Shown here: positions 1-7,384 of the stretch, piece after piece | How the letters are laid out: the number at the start of each line of letters is the position of its first letter | Position numbering within the stretch: position 1 is the stretch's first letter | Source of the DNA: JAGNZR01 sp051652785 | GTDB lineage: Bacteria; Fusobacteriota; Fusobacteriia; Fusobacteriales; Fusobacteriaceae | Direction of reading: 5' to 3' | Length of the DNA stretch: 64,000 nucleotides | Assembly (NCBI GenBank): GCA_051652785.1 | Contig: JBOFUX010000061.1 | Coordinates: forward strand, 1 to 64,000 | Translations under genes and position numbers: made by a program | Notes under the pieces: generated by a model | What the model saw: the letters and a program-made list of their open reading frames with translations, nothing else | Databases searched by the model: none | Told to the model about the DNA's origin: nothing

Positions 1-12
1 CCGTTTTTTAGT

Positions 13-38
13 CTTACAATTAATTTGTAAGCTTTTTT
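13..38 (+). terminator. Rho-independent terminator, plus strand
   Basis: A 7-bp stem (CTTACAA at 13-19 with TTGTAAG at 25-31) is followed by a run of six T at 33-38. It would end a plus-strand gene lying left of the window, which would be convergent with the chaperone gene. On the minus strand no T-run follows the hairpin, so it is probably not the chaperone terminator. Confidence 0.6.
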
Positions 39-69
39 ATATATTAAATCTGATAAAATCAGAGTTTAA

Positions 70-798
70 TCAAAGTAATTCGATTATTTTTATTTCTTCT
101 TTTTCTTTTATATCGTATATTCTTATCTTTCTTAAGCTATCCAATGTTGCTAATGGTGGAGTTAATGTTATTTCTTTTGAAAATTTAGCTGGTACTCTCC
201 CTAATCTTTCACCACCTATTACTGCTTCATTTCTTCCTATATAACTTATTCCTAATTCTTTTCCTATATATGAGTTATTCACTAGTTTACCTGTTATTTT
301 TCCTTTGGTTTTATCTAGTTTTATATTTTCTATGTTTAGATTTTCTTTAAATTTCGCTTCACCTACATAACCATACATTCCTATTATAGGGGTAAAAGCT
401 ATTGTTGCATTTCCTTGTACCTTGTTTTCTGCTGTTTTTGATATTGTTGGAATTACTACGGTATCAACCTTTAAATTAAATGCATATTCTCCCACTGCTG
501 TATTCTTTGGAGATTTTGCAAATATTTTTAATGGTCTTTTACTATATGCTGGAACTGTTAGTATTTTGGGAGACAAATTTACCCATTTCGACATATCTTT
601 TAAGCCTTCAGCTGGTGATTGTACCGACATTTTATATCTTATTGTTTTTCCCGTTACATTCTCAAAAGTTATCTCTGCAAAGGAATCTTCTACATCTATT
701 CTTTTATCAAATGATATTGGAGATATTTTTATTCCATAAATATTCAAAGTACTACACAACAATAATGTGATTATGATTATTTTTTTTATGAATTTCAT
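70..798 (-). CDS. PapD-like pilus/fimbrial periplasmic chaperone
   Basis: This 242-residue protein starts with a signal peptide (residues 1-22: lysines, then a hydrophobic core ending near IYG). The rest looks like an Ig-fold pilus chaperone: ISPISFDKRI at the start of the mature part, paired beta-strands around WVNLSPKILTVPAYSKRPLKI (residues about 72-92), and GEYAFNL, the kind of G-strand region that completes pilin folds in chaperone-usher systems. A PapD-like role is an inference from this pattern; no usher or pilin gene is in the window, so the partners are unknown and may lie to the left. The start is supported by AAGGAG ten bases upstream of the ATG. The upstream region holds inverted repeats around a promoter (see 853-1226), so expression may be phase variable. 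A 12-bp hairpin just after the stop (43-70) lacks a T-run. It could also be a related secreted Ig-fold protein that is not a chaperone. Confidence 0.6.
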   Translation of the reverse strand: MKFIKKIIIITLLLCSTLNIYGIKISPISFDKRIDVEDSFAEITFENVTGKTIRYKMSVQSPAEGLKDMSKWVNLSPKILTVPAYSKRPLKIFAKSPKNTAVGEYAFNLKVDTVVIPTISKTAENKVQGNATIAFTPIIGMYGYVGEAKFKENLNIENIKLDKTKGKITGKLVNNSYIGKELGISYIGRNEAVIGGERLGRVPAKFSKEITLTPPLATLDSLRKIRIYDIKEKEEIKIIELL

Positions 799-852
799 TA
801 GTTTTTCACTCCTTGGTTTTCAGTTCTTATTTTTTTTCTTAATGATAACTTC

Positions 853-876
853 TCTATAATTATAGGCACCATTATT
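853..876 (+). repeat. Left inverted repeat (24 bp) of putative inverton
   Basis: Perfect reverse-complement match to 1203-1226. It contains the 12-bp palindrome CTATAATTATAG at 854-865 followed by GCACC. Two identical arms within 350 bp are very unlikely by chance even at this base composition. Confidence 0.85.
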
Positions 877-1165
877 GTTATTATAATTTGAAAGAAAATA
901 CTCATAAATAGGTAGTAAAATACTAAGATTATGAATGGTAGCTTTAACTTTTTTTAATTTTGATTTTGATTAGATTATAAGCAGGGTAGGATTTATAAAA
1001 ATAGTTCTTTAAAAATATTTTTTATAAGAAAAAAATTAAAAAAAATTAAAAAAAAAAATTATATAGAAATATTATAATTTAAAAACCTCATATGTTTATT
1101 ACTCTTATTTTAAAAATTTTACCTTTAATCGTGACTAAAAAACCTAATTATTTTTGAAAAAAAAA

Positions 1166-1194
1166 TTGACATAAAAAAATATATATGGTATAAC
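1166..1194 (+). promoter_or_regulatory. Consensus sigma-70 promoter inside the putative inverton
   Basis: TTGACA at 1166-1171, a 17-bp spacer, and TATAAC at 1189-1194; the expected start is near 1201. No protein gene lies downstream on the plus strand before the terminator at 1344-1393. It is one of the best-matching promoters in the window, which is odd for a promoter driving nothing and fits an OFF-oriented switch. Confidence 0.65.
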
Positions 1195-1202
1195 TATTTT
1201 AG

Positions 1203-1226
1203 AATAATGGTGCCTATAATTATAGA
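1203..1226 (-). repeat. Right inverted repeat (24 bp) of putative inverton
   Basis: Reverse complement of 853-876, with the palindrome CTATAATTATAG at 1214-1225. It begins at the predicted transcription start of the 1166-1194 promoter, so it would form the first bases of the transcript in either orientation. Confidence 0.85.
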
Positions 1227-1343
1227 AAAGATACCATTTTAAAACATGTAAAACTAAATGGTGAGGCTAAGTGTAGGTGTTGATCAAAAACAAATTATTA
1301 CAAAAAATAAAAGATGATTTGATTCATACAGATATTTCAGCAT

Positions 1344-1393
1344 AAAAAAAGAATATTTCTATACCTAAGATACAGAAATATCCTACTTTTTTT
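1344..1393. terminator. Bidirectional terminator between thiN and the inverton
   Basis: An 8-bp stem (1353-1360 with 1374-1381) has seven A on its left (1344-1350) and seven T on its right (1387-1393), so it can work on both strands. On the minus strand it ends the thiN transcript. On the plus strand it would stop transcription from the 1166-1194 promoter before it becomes antisense to thiN. Confidence 0.65.
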
Positions 1394-1414
1394 AACTCTT
1401 TTATTCAAAAACTA

Positions 1415-2062
1415 TTAAAACTTGTTATTTTCTAATACTCCTATTAATACCCCTTCTTTATATTTCACACAAGAATTATCCTCTAATATAACATTACTTA
1501 TACACCTTGAATCTCCCTTTAATAAATTATATTTATCTAAGGGAAACATAAATCCTTCTAACGTCAATTCTTCAACTCTATCACTAAAAGGTATAAATGA
1601 CAATTTCATCCCTTTTTTATTTTTAAAACTCATTTTTTTATCAACATAAAATATTGTTTCTATTTCTGTTAAAAATATTATTTTTTCAAACTTCATTAAA
1701 AGATTTAGATTTGTTAGTTCATGAGATTTACTTCCACCTAATCCCCCTATAATAAAAATAGTATCGTAATTAAGATTAGTTAAATATTCAACTAAAAGCT
1801 CTCCATCAGTGAAATCTTTATCTTTTAAAAATTTTTTGATCACTATATTTGAGTTGTTTTCTATTATTTCCAAGTCATCTCTCTTAATAGAATCCATATC
1901 TCCCCAAATTTCTTTTAGTTTAACTTTTAATTTTTTTGCAAAATAATATCCACCATCAGCACAGTAAAAATCTCCTGCTTCTTCTTTAAATTTATTTAAA
2001 TAAAACTCTTCATTTCCTAAAAGTTCTCCGTTTAAAAAAAGATAAGCTATTTTATTCCTCAT
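1415..2062 (-). CDS. thiN: Thiamine pyrophosphokinase
   Basis: Transfers pyrophosphate from ATP to thiamine to make thiamine diphosphate in the cytoplasm. The 215-residue length fits the family. Visible motifs are CADGG (34-38), GDMDS (54-58), KDFTD (82-86, the Lys/Asp substrate loop) and GGLGG (106-110), followed by the C-terminal beta-domain. The start has a good GAGGGG ribosome binding site. It is followed by the bidirectional terminator at 1344-1393 and preceded by the endonuclease/phosphatase-fold gene 33 bp upstream, probably in one transcript. No TPP riboswitch is visible upstream, and no thiamine synthesis gene is nearby, so the enzyme probably serves salvage of imported thiamine. Confidence 0.9.
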   Translation of the reverse strand: MRNKIAYLFLNGELLGNEEFYLNKFKEEAGDFYCADGGYYFAKKLKVKLKEIWGDMDSIKRDDLEIIENNSNIVIKKFLKDKDFTDGELLVEYLTNLNYDTIFIIGGLGGSKSHELTNLNLLMKFEKIIFLTEIETIFYVDKKMSFKNKKGMKLSFIPFSDRVEELTLEGFMFPLDKYNLLKGDSRCISNVILEDNSCVKYKEGVLIGVLENNKF

Positions 2063-2095
2063 TTTCCCCTCTTCCTTGTTTTTATTAATTATAAA

Positions 2096-2953
2096 TTAAT
2101 CATCATCTTCACTTGTTTCTACTACTATAAATATAGGCAAATGATCTGAAATTAATTCTCTACTATTTTTATAATCTCCATTTGTAAAATCATAAGTTCC
2201 ACTTTTCCCAGTAAACTCTTTAGTATATATAGAAGATAAAAACATATTATCATATGAATTTGACAATGATTTTAACCCAATAGTTGTTTTTAAAAGCGGG
2301 TCTATTGCGTATATAATTTTATCTTTGTGTAGTTTGGTCATTTGGTCAAAAGCTTCATCATGACCTGGCAAGTTAAAATCTCCTGCAATTATTATATCTT
2401 TTTCACTCTCATCAATTTCTTGAAAGTAATCATAAACCTCATCATAATTAAAGGCTTCAGCTCTTCTATAACTCTCTTTCTTTCCAAAAATTGAGTGGGC
2501 TAATATCATTACAAAATCAAATTTATCTATTTTAAAATATGCTCCATAGGGAGGTCTAGTAAAAACTTTTTCTAAGTCTGGATAAAATCCAATTTCTTTT
2601 ATTAACTGAACTTTTTCAGCTTCCCAAATAAATCCATAGAACTCTTTATATGAACTTTTTCCAACTTTATAAGGGGATAAATTATATTCCCATTTAACTC
2701 CAGTTTCTTTTTCTAAATTGTCTATAAGCTCCTCTATCCCATTTTTATTCATTACTTCTACTAAACCTATAAGCTTAAAATTTTTTAATATTTTAGCCAT
2801 TTTATTATAGTCTTTTTTATTTTCTCCCAATCTTAAAGTATTAAAAGATGCAATAAAAACCTCCTCTGAAAAAATTGTAGTAGAGTAGAAAATTATAAAA
2901 ATAACTATTCCTAAAAACTTAATTTTTTTTATTTTATTCCTTATTTTAATCAC
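2096..2953 (-). CDS. Secreted endonuclease/exonuclease/phosphatase family protein
   Basis: This 285-residue protein has an N-terminal hydrophobic segment (about 12-29, ending at IFSEE), a likely signal peptide or anchor. The body has the DNase-I-like fold signatures: FNTLRLG (37-43), a metal-binding Glu in LVEVMNK (near 66), ILAHSIFG, AGDFNLPGHDEAF with the conserved Asp-Asn pair (near 190), and the C-terminal SDHLPIF with catalytic Asp-His. It should cleave phosphodiester or phosphomonoester bonds outside the cytoplasm; nuclease is the most likely activity but the substrate cannot be read from sequence. The only start is a GTG with GAGG nearly touching it, so initiation is poorly defined. 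It ends in an acidic SEDDD tail. Confidence 0.75.
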   Translation of the reverse strand: MIKIRNKIKKIKFLGIVIFIIFYSTTIFSEEVFIASFNTLRLGENKKDYNKMAKILKNFKLIGLVEVMNKNGIEELIDNLEKETGVKWEYNLSPYKVGKSSYKEFYGFIWEAEKVQLIKEIGFYPDLEKVFTRPPYGAYFKIDKFDFVMILAHSIFGKKESYRRAEAFNYDEVYDYFQEIDESEKDIIIAGDFNLPGHDEAFDQMTKLHKDKIIYAIDPLLKTTIGLKSLSNSYDNMFLSSIYTKEFTGKSGTYDFTNGDYKNSRELISDHLPIFIVVETSEDDD

Positions 2954-2984
2954 CTCAATCTTTTAATTTATACTTTATAAAAAA

Positions 2985-3007
2985 AGAGATAACCTAGGTC
3001 ATCCCTT
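2985..3007 (-). terminator. Terminator downstream of gmhA
   Basis: On the minus strand a stem of up to ten pairs including two G-U pairs (AGGGATGACC with GGTTATCTCT) runs straight into seven T. It lies six bases past the gmhA stop and separates gmhA from the endonuclease-fold gene. Confidence 0.65.
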
Positions 3008-3012
3008 TATTT

Positions 3013-3588
3013 TTAATAATTTTCAGGAAACATTATTTTTTCTACACCCTCTATTATTATATGTAAAATTGTCATGTGAATCTCTTGAATTCTATCAGAA
3101 GTTTCCCCGTCAATTATAAATTCATAATCACAGATTCCTTTTAGTTTTCCACCATCTTTCCCTAGTAAAACAAAAGTTTTCATTCCTATTTTTTGTGCTG
3201 CTTTAACAGCTTCAATTATATTTTGTGAATTTCCACTAGTTGAAATTCCAATAAACATATCTTCAGGTTTTCCGTATGCTTCTACACCTCTAGAAAATAT
3301 ATAATTAAAACCATAGTCATTTCCAACACAAGTTATATGGGACGAATCTGATAAAGCAAGAGCAGGTAATGCCTTTCTATTTTTTCTAAATCTACCTGTA
3401 AATTCTTCAGCAAAGTGAAGTGCGTCACAATTACTACCCCCGTTTCCACAAATTAAAACTTTTGCTCCATTTTCAAAAATTTTAGCTAATTCCACTGAAA
3501 TTTTTTCAGTTTTATTATTTTTAGCTTCCTCTGCAATAAAAATTTCTAACATTTCAGCCAATTTTTTATAAGAATTTACTAAATTCAT
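3013..3588 (-). CDS. gmhA: Phosphoheptose isomerase (sedoheptulose 7-phosphate isomerase)
   Basis: Converts sedoheptulose 7-phosphate to D-glycero-D-manno-heptose 7-phosphate, the first step to ADP-heptose for the lipopolysaccharide inner core. The 191-residue SIS-domain protein matches GmhA closely: ICGNGGSNCDALHFAEE (47-62), FRKNRKALPALALSD, ITCVGNDYGFN, ISTSGNS (phosphate binding), LGKDGGKLKG, and DRIQEIHM, which carries the catalytic His. Asn replaces the His that follows GGS in many homologues (GGSH), a minor change. The start has a strong GGAGGTG site. The gene sits alone between terminators; the other heptose genes are not in the window. Confidence 0.9.
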   Translation of the reverse strand: MNLVNSYKKLAEMLEIFIAEEAKNNKTEKISVELAKIFENGAKVLICGNGGSNCDALHFAEEFTGRFRKNRKALPALALSDSSHITCVGNDYGFNYIFSRGVEAYGKPEDMFIGISTSGNSQNIIEAVKAAQKIGMKTFVLLGKDGGKLKGICDYEFIIDGETSDRIQEIHMTILHIIIEGVEKIMFPENY

Positions 3589-3621
3589 TTTTCACCTCCA
3601 CCTCAATTAATGTAATATTTT

Positions 3622-4488
3622 TTAAATTTTATGGCTTTGAACAAATGCCACAAATTTTAATATTTGCGATAGATTCTTTTTATCTTTTGTTATTACAATT
3701 TGATATCCATCTTCAATTTCTTCAGCTTCTTCTAATACTTTTAATTCCCCTCTTTCCACTTCTTTTTTCACAGCATAATAAGGGAGAATTATATTTCCTA
3801 CACCTTCTCTTGCCATACTTTTAATTATTTCTGTATTTCCTCTAACTACAATTTTTTTAGTAAAAGAAATTCCATTCTTTTTTTCTAGAGATATTATAGC
3901 GGCATTATTATTAGGAACATTTCTTCTAGTTATTAGTGGTTCACCTGCCATTTTTTCCATACTTGAGTATTCTCTATTCCCAACTAATACATAAGGAGTT
4001 TTTTCTATCATTGCAACTTCTAAATTTGCATCAGTAATATATTCGTAATCTATAACTAATACGTCTATCTCTCCTTCTTTTAATTTTTTTAACAAATCGT
4101 TCTTTGCTGATATTTTAAGCTCATAATCTATTTCTGGATGATTTAATGAAAATTCTTTCATGAGTCTAGGTAAAAGTGGCTCTCCTATAACTGATGTTGC
4201 CCCTATTACTATTTTTGACTTATCAGTATCTATTATTCTAGCCATTTCTTTTTCTGCTCTTTTAACTTTGTTAAAGATGTCCTCTGCCATAACATAAAGA
4301 GCTTCACCTGTATATGTCAGTTTTATTTTTTTAGAACTTCTATCAAATAATTTTGTTTTCAATAATTCTTCAAATTTTTTAACTTGTATTGATACTGCTG
4401 ATTGATTTATAAATAATTTACTTGCTGCCTTTGTAAAACTTTTTTCTGTAGCAACTTCATAAAATATTCTTAAATAATGTAAATCCAA
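3622..4488 (-). CDS. LysR-family transcriptional regulator
   Basis: The 288 residues begin with a typical LysR winged helix (YLRIFYEVATEKSFTKAASK, then INQSAVSIQVKKFEELL), followed by a linker helix and a type-2 periplasmic-binding-like effector domain from about residue 90. The start codon is TTG, eight bases after GGGGTG. The binding domain does not reveal the effector. Nothing is transcribed divergently next to it, so its target is not obvious; it follows rodA on the same strand after 100 bp containing a 9-bp tandem repeat (4513-4548). Confidence 0.85.
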   Translation of the reverse strand: MDLHYLRIFYEVATEKSFTKAASKLFINQSAVSIQVKKFEELLKTKLFDRSSKKIKLTYTGEALYVMAEDIFNKVKRAEKEMARIIDTDKSKIVIGATSVIGEPLLPRLMKEFSLNHPEIDYELKISAKNDLLKKLKEGEIDVLVIDYEYITDANLEVAMIEKTPYVLVGNREYSSMEKMAGEPLITRRNVPNNNAAIISLEKKNGISFTKKIVVRGNTEIIKSMAREGVGNIILPYYAVKKEVERGELKVLEEAEEIEDGYQIVITKDKKNLSQILKFVAFVQSHKI

Positions 4489-4512
4489 TTTTAAGCACCC
4501 CTTTTTATGTTT

Positions 4513-4548
4513 ATATATTTTATATATTTTATATATTTTATATATTTA
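4513..4548. repeat. Tandem repeat, four copies of 9-bp ATATATTTT
   Basis: Three exact copies of ATATATTTT and a fourth ending in A lie 25 bp upstream of the LysR start codon, where the promoter of that gene would be. Slippage could change promoter spacing. At this base composition it may also be neutral. Confidence 0.8.
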
Positions 4549-4589
4549 ATTCTAACATTTTTATTAAAAAAAATATACTCATTATATTT

Positions 4590-5678
4590 TTAATCTCTAT
4601 AAACTTTTACACTTTGAACAATTCCAAGCATTAAGAAGCTTAAAATTAGAGAACTACCTCCATAACTCATAAATAATAATGGTTTTCCTGTTACAGGCAT
4701 TATTCCCATTATCATCCCCACATTTACAATTACATGAAACAAAAATACTGAGGCTATACCATAGCAAATTAATTTTCCATATTCATCTTTAGCTTTATCA
4801 CCAATTTGTACAATTTGAAATATTAACCATATAAAAAGCAGTAATAAAACAATTCCACCCATCAATCCTTTTTCCTCTAGAAAAACTGAAGCTATAAAAT
4901 CTGTATGTGCTTCTGGTAAAAATCTTAATTTACTTTGAGTACTATTAAAAAAACCTTTTCCAAAGAAACCACCAGAACCTATGGCAATTTTAGATTGTGT
5001 TACATTCCAACCACTTCCTAATAAATCTGCTTCTGGATTTAAAAAAGTCAATATTCGTTGCTTTTGATATGGTTTTAATAAAAATAAAAAACCCATTGGA
5101 ACTGATAATATAATTGTTCCAAAAGAAATTAAAATAATTCTCCAATTTAGTCCATTTATAAATAAAATTACAAAATAAATAAAAATCAAAGATAGTGATG
5201 TTCCTAAATCTGGTTGCTTTGCAACTAGTAAAAATATAGGAAAAATATGTAAAAATGCTTTTATCATTTTTTTGAATCCATCATTCTTATTTGTTGTATA
5301 ATTTCTTACTAAATATTCAGAAAATGTTAAAATTATTAAAATTTTTGAAAATTCAGAAGGCTGTATTACAATAAATCCTAAGTTTATCCAACGTTGGGCA
5401 CCTAATCTCATAGTTCCAAAAATAAAAACTGAAAGTAATATTAAAACATTAAATATATATATTAACTTTGTATATCTTTGATAATTTTTATAATCAATAA
5501 GAGAAACAAATAAAAATACAATTAAACCAATTCCTATAAAAATAAATTCTCTATAAAAATAACTCATAGTTCTATTAGCAGTAGTACTATAGATACTCAT
5601 AAGGCTAAGAGAAAGAATATATAGTGCATTTACAGGTAATCTAAAACTTACTTTTTTTATTTTTTTTATATTTATCAT
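4590..5678 (-). CDS. rodA: Peptidoglycan glycosyltransferase RodA (FtsW/RodA/SpoVE family)
   Basis: A polytopic SEDS protein that polymerises lipid II during side-wall elongation. About ten membrane segments are visible over 362 residues, with the family motifs FIVIQPSEFSKI and KQPDLGTS and the late loop FLPEAHTDFIASVFLEEKG, where the catalytic Asp is expected. Length and motifs fit RodA better than FtsW, though the two cannot be fully separated by eye. I place the start at the ATG at 5678 (MINIKK), eight bases after GGGTG; the GTG at 5687 is too close to that site. It is the last gene of the long minus-strand run, 16 bp after dut. Confidence 0.85.
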   Translation of the reverse strand: MINIKKIKKVSFRLPVNALYILSLSLMSIYSTTANRTMSYFYREFIFIGIGLIVFLFVSLIDYKNYQRYTKLIYIFNVLILLSVFIFGTMRLGAQRWINLGFIVIQPSEFSKILIILTFSEYLVRNYTTNKNDGFKKMIKAFLHIFPIFLLVAKQPDLGTSLSLIFIYFVILFINGLNWRIILISFGTIILSVPMGFLFLLKPYQKQRILTFLNPEADLLGSGWNVTQSKIAIGSGGFFGKGFFNSTQSKLRFLPEAHTDFIASVFLEEKGLMGGIVLLLLFIWLIFQIVQIGDKAKDEYGKLICYGIASVFLFHVIVNVGMIMGIMPVTGKPLLFMSYGGSSLILSFLMLGIVQSVKVYRD

Positions 5679-5694
5679 TTTATTCACACCCTAT

Positions 5695-6135
5695 TTATTT
5701 TCCAGTATGACCAAATCCTCCTTCAGCTCTTTTTGTAGTATTTAAGCTATCTACAGGTTCTAAGTCCATTTTATATACTTTACTTAATATTAATTGAGCT
5801 ATTCTTTCCCCATTTTCAATTTTATAACTATCTTTACTTAAATTTACAAGAATTATTTTTAGCTCCCCTCTGTAATCTGAGTCTACTGTTCCTGGCGAAT
5901 TTAATAGCGTTATCCCATGTTTTACTGCTAATCCACTTCTAGGTCGAACTTGTATTTCATATCCCATAGGTATTTCAACTTTTATTCCTGTGGGAACCAT
6001 AGTTCTTTCTAATGAACCTAAAATTATAGGTTCTTTTATATTTGCCCTAATATCCATTCCTGCTGCTTCTTCAGTCATATATTCAGGGAATACTACTCCT
6101 AATTCTGTTATTATTTTAACTTTTATTTTTTCCAT
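5695..6135 (-). CDS. dut: dUTP diphosphatase
   Basis: Hydrolyses dUTP to dUMP and pyrophosphate, keeping uracil out of DNA and supplying dTMP synthesis. At 146 residues it is a typical homotrimeric dUTPase with all five motifs: AAGMDIRA, RPRSGLAVKHG, the uracil pocket SPGTVDSDYRGE, NGERIAQLIL and the C-terminal arm RAEGGFGHTGK. The ATG directly follows the stop of the M16 protease gene (TAAATG), which suggests coupled translation. Confidence 0.95.
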   Translation of the reverse strand: MEKIKVKIITELGVVFPEYMTEEAAGMDIRANIKEPIILGSLERTMVPTGIKVEIPMGYEIQVRPRSGLAVKHGITLLNSPGTVDSDYRGELKIILVNLSKDSYKIENGERIAQLILSKVYKMDLEPVDSLNTTKRAEGGFGHTGK

Positions 6136-7356
6136 TTATACCTCTCCTAATATTGTTACAGAATAATACTCTTCTTTGAAGATCGCATTAGCAACACGTT
6201 TAATATCTTCAAGTGTTATTTTAGATATAATCTCATCTATCTCTTCCACTGTAATTATTTTTCCATATAAAAGATATGAATTCCACAGTCTTGCCATCTT
6301 TCCTCTACTGTTCTCAAGAGCAAAAGTTAACATACTTATTATCTGATTTTTAGCTCGTTCTATTTCTCTTTGAGTAATACCCTCTTTTTTTATAAGTTCA
6401 AATTCCTCTTTTATAAGAGTGATAATTAATTCATAACTTTCTTTAGAAGTCCCTGCATATACAGTAAATAGTCCCCCTTCTTTAAAATTTGTTGAGTAGG
6501 AATATACAGAATAAGCTAGCCCTTTATCTTCTCTTATCTTTTGAAAAAGTCTAGAGCTCATATTTTCTCCTAATACATTGGAAAGTAAACTCATTATATA
6601 CTTATCTTTATGATTAGTAGGCACACCTAGAGTGTTAAAACAAAGATGTACTTGATTACAATCTTTTTTTATTTTATTTATTCCAGAGTGAATTTTAAAC
6701 TCTGATTTTTTTTCTTCTCTACAAGGTTTATCCTCTATTTGACCAAAATTTTCATTAAGTTTTTTATATAATTCTTCAAAATCAAAATTTCCAGCAATAG
6801 AAATACCCATATTAGAAGGAACATATTTTTGATTAAAGTAATTTAGGAATATATCTCTGTCTATTTTTTTTAAAGTTGCTACATCTCCTAATGTTCCATT
6901 GGCATATTCACCTTTTAATACAAATTTTATATTTTCATCATGAACAATTTCCTCTGGAATATCTTCATACATTTTTATCTCTTCTAAAATTACGTTTCTT
7001 TCTTTTTCTAAATTTTCCTCTGTAAATGTTGAATTTAAAAACATATCCGAAAATATATCTAAGGTTATATCTAGCTTTGTAGAAAGCATTTTTACATAGT
7101 AACAAGTTGTATCTTTACTTGTATAAGCATTCATAGAACCACCATTATCATCTATAATTTCTGAAAGTTCTTTTGCTGTTCTTGTTTTTGTTCCCTTAAA
7201 CATCATGTGTTCAATGTAGTGAGATAAACCAAACTCACCTTTTAACTCATTTCTTGCTCCTGTTTTAACAAAAATTCCCATTGTAAAACTTTTTATATCT
7301 TCAACTTTTTCCATTAAAACAGGTATTCCATTTTTTAAAGTTCTTATATCTATCAT
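6136..7356 (-). CDS. M16-family zinc metallopeptidase
   Basis: An insulinase/processing-peptidase-like protein of 406 residues. It carries the inverted zinc motif HYIEH (46-50) with ensuing MMFKG, and the distal Glu-rich stretch ERNVILEEIKMYED that supplies the third ligand, so it should be catalytic. The second half is the inactive M16C-type domain with KIREDKGLAYSVYS. Homologues are small bacterial M16B peptidases found near housekeeping genes; the substrate is unknown. AGGAG touches the upstream ATG at 7365, so the start is put at the ATG at 7356, nine bases after that site. There is no signal peptide, so it is probably cytoplasmic. The stop abuts the dut start. Confidence 0.88.
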   Translation of the reverse strand: MIDIRTLKNGIPVLMEKVEDIKSFTMGIFVKTGARNELKGEFGLSHYIEHMMFKGTKTRTAKELSEIIDDNGGSMNAYTSKDTTCYYVKMLSTKLDITLDIFSDMFLNSTFTEENLEKERNVILEEIKMYEDIPEEIVHDENIKFVLKGEYANGTLGDVATLKKIDRDIFLNYFNQKYVPSNMGISIAGNFDFEELYKKLNENFGQIEDKPCREEKKSEFKIHSGINKIKKDCNQVHLCFNTLGVPTNHKDKYIMSLLSNVLGENMSSRLFQKIREDKGLAYSVYSYSTNFKEGGLFTVYAGTSKESYELIITLIKEEFELIKKEGITQREIERAKNQIISMLTFALENSRGKMARLWNSYLLYGKIITVEEIDEIISKITLEDIKRVANAIFKEEYYSVTILGEV

Positions 7357-7384
7357 AAATATCATCTCCTATTTCAAGAAAAAA

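Larger units (their letters stand above)
853..1226. other. Putative invertible DNA segment (phase-variable promoter switch)
   Basis: A 24-bp sequence at 853-876 recurs as its exact reverse complement at 1203-1226, leaving 326 bp (877-1202) between. One more mismatch extends the match to 28 bp. The interior carries a single consensus promoter (1166-1194) whose -10 box ends 8 bp from the right repeat and faces outward. As read, it points away from the chaperone gene. Inversion would put -35 at about 908-913 and -10 at about 885-890 on the minus strand, with transcription starting near 878 and an 80-base leader to the chaperone ATG. Known invertible promoters such as fimS or the Bacteroides capsule switches share this layout. 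No recombinase gene is in the window, so the enzyme would act in trans. A weak -10-like TATAAT at 880-885 faces the chaperone in the present orientation but has no good -35. Confidence 0.6.
1201..1393 (+). ncRNA. Candidate untranslated transcript from the inverton promoter
   Basis: If the promoter at 1166-1194 is active in the orientation read here, it would give a transcript of about 190 bases ending at the T-run 1387-1393. It holds only tiny reading frames. Two competing hairpins are possible: AATGGT near 1206 with ACCATT near 1232, or ACCATTT near 1232 with AAATGGT near 1256. It may simply be the terminated OFF-state transcript of the switch rather than a functional RNA. Confidence 0.3.
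799..1414. other. 616-bp intergenic region holding a putative invertible promoter
   Basis: No convincing protein gene is present. The region contains the 853-876/1203-1226 inverted repeats, a strong plus-strand promoter at 1166-1194 and a bidirectional terminator at 1344-1393, each listed separately. The rest is extremely A/T-rich, with long A tracts around 1020-1065. Stretches of reading frame encoding MVPIIIEK occur in both repeat copies but have no ribosome binding site. Confidence 0.7.

Noticed and set aside
43..70. A 12-bp hairpin immediately after the chaperone stop looks like a terminator.
   Set aside because: Neither strand has a T-run after it, so an intrinsic terminator is not supported.
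799..907. A minus-strand frame (MSIFFQIIITIMVPIIIEKL and on to a TAATG overlap with the chaperone start) could be a small membrane peptide; MVPIIIEK recurs in the other repeat arm.
   Set aside because: No ribosome binding site. The repeated peptide is simply the translation of the inverted repeat arms, and the frame would be broken by inversion.
2063..2095. A TPP riboswitch before thiN.
   Set aside because: The gap to the upstream gene is only 33 bp and holds no room for the aptamer.
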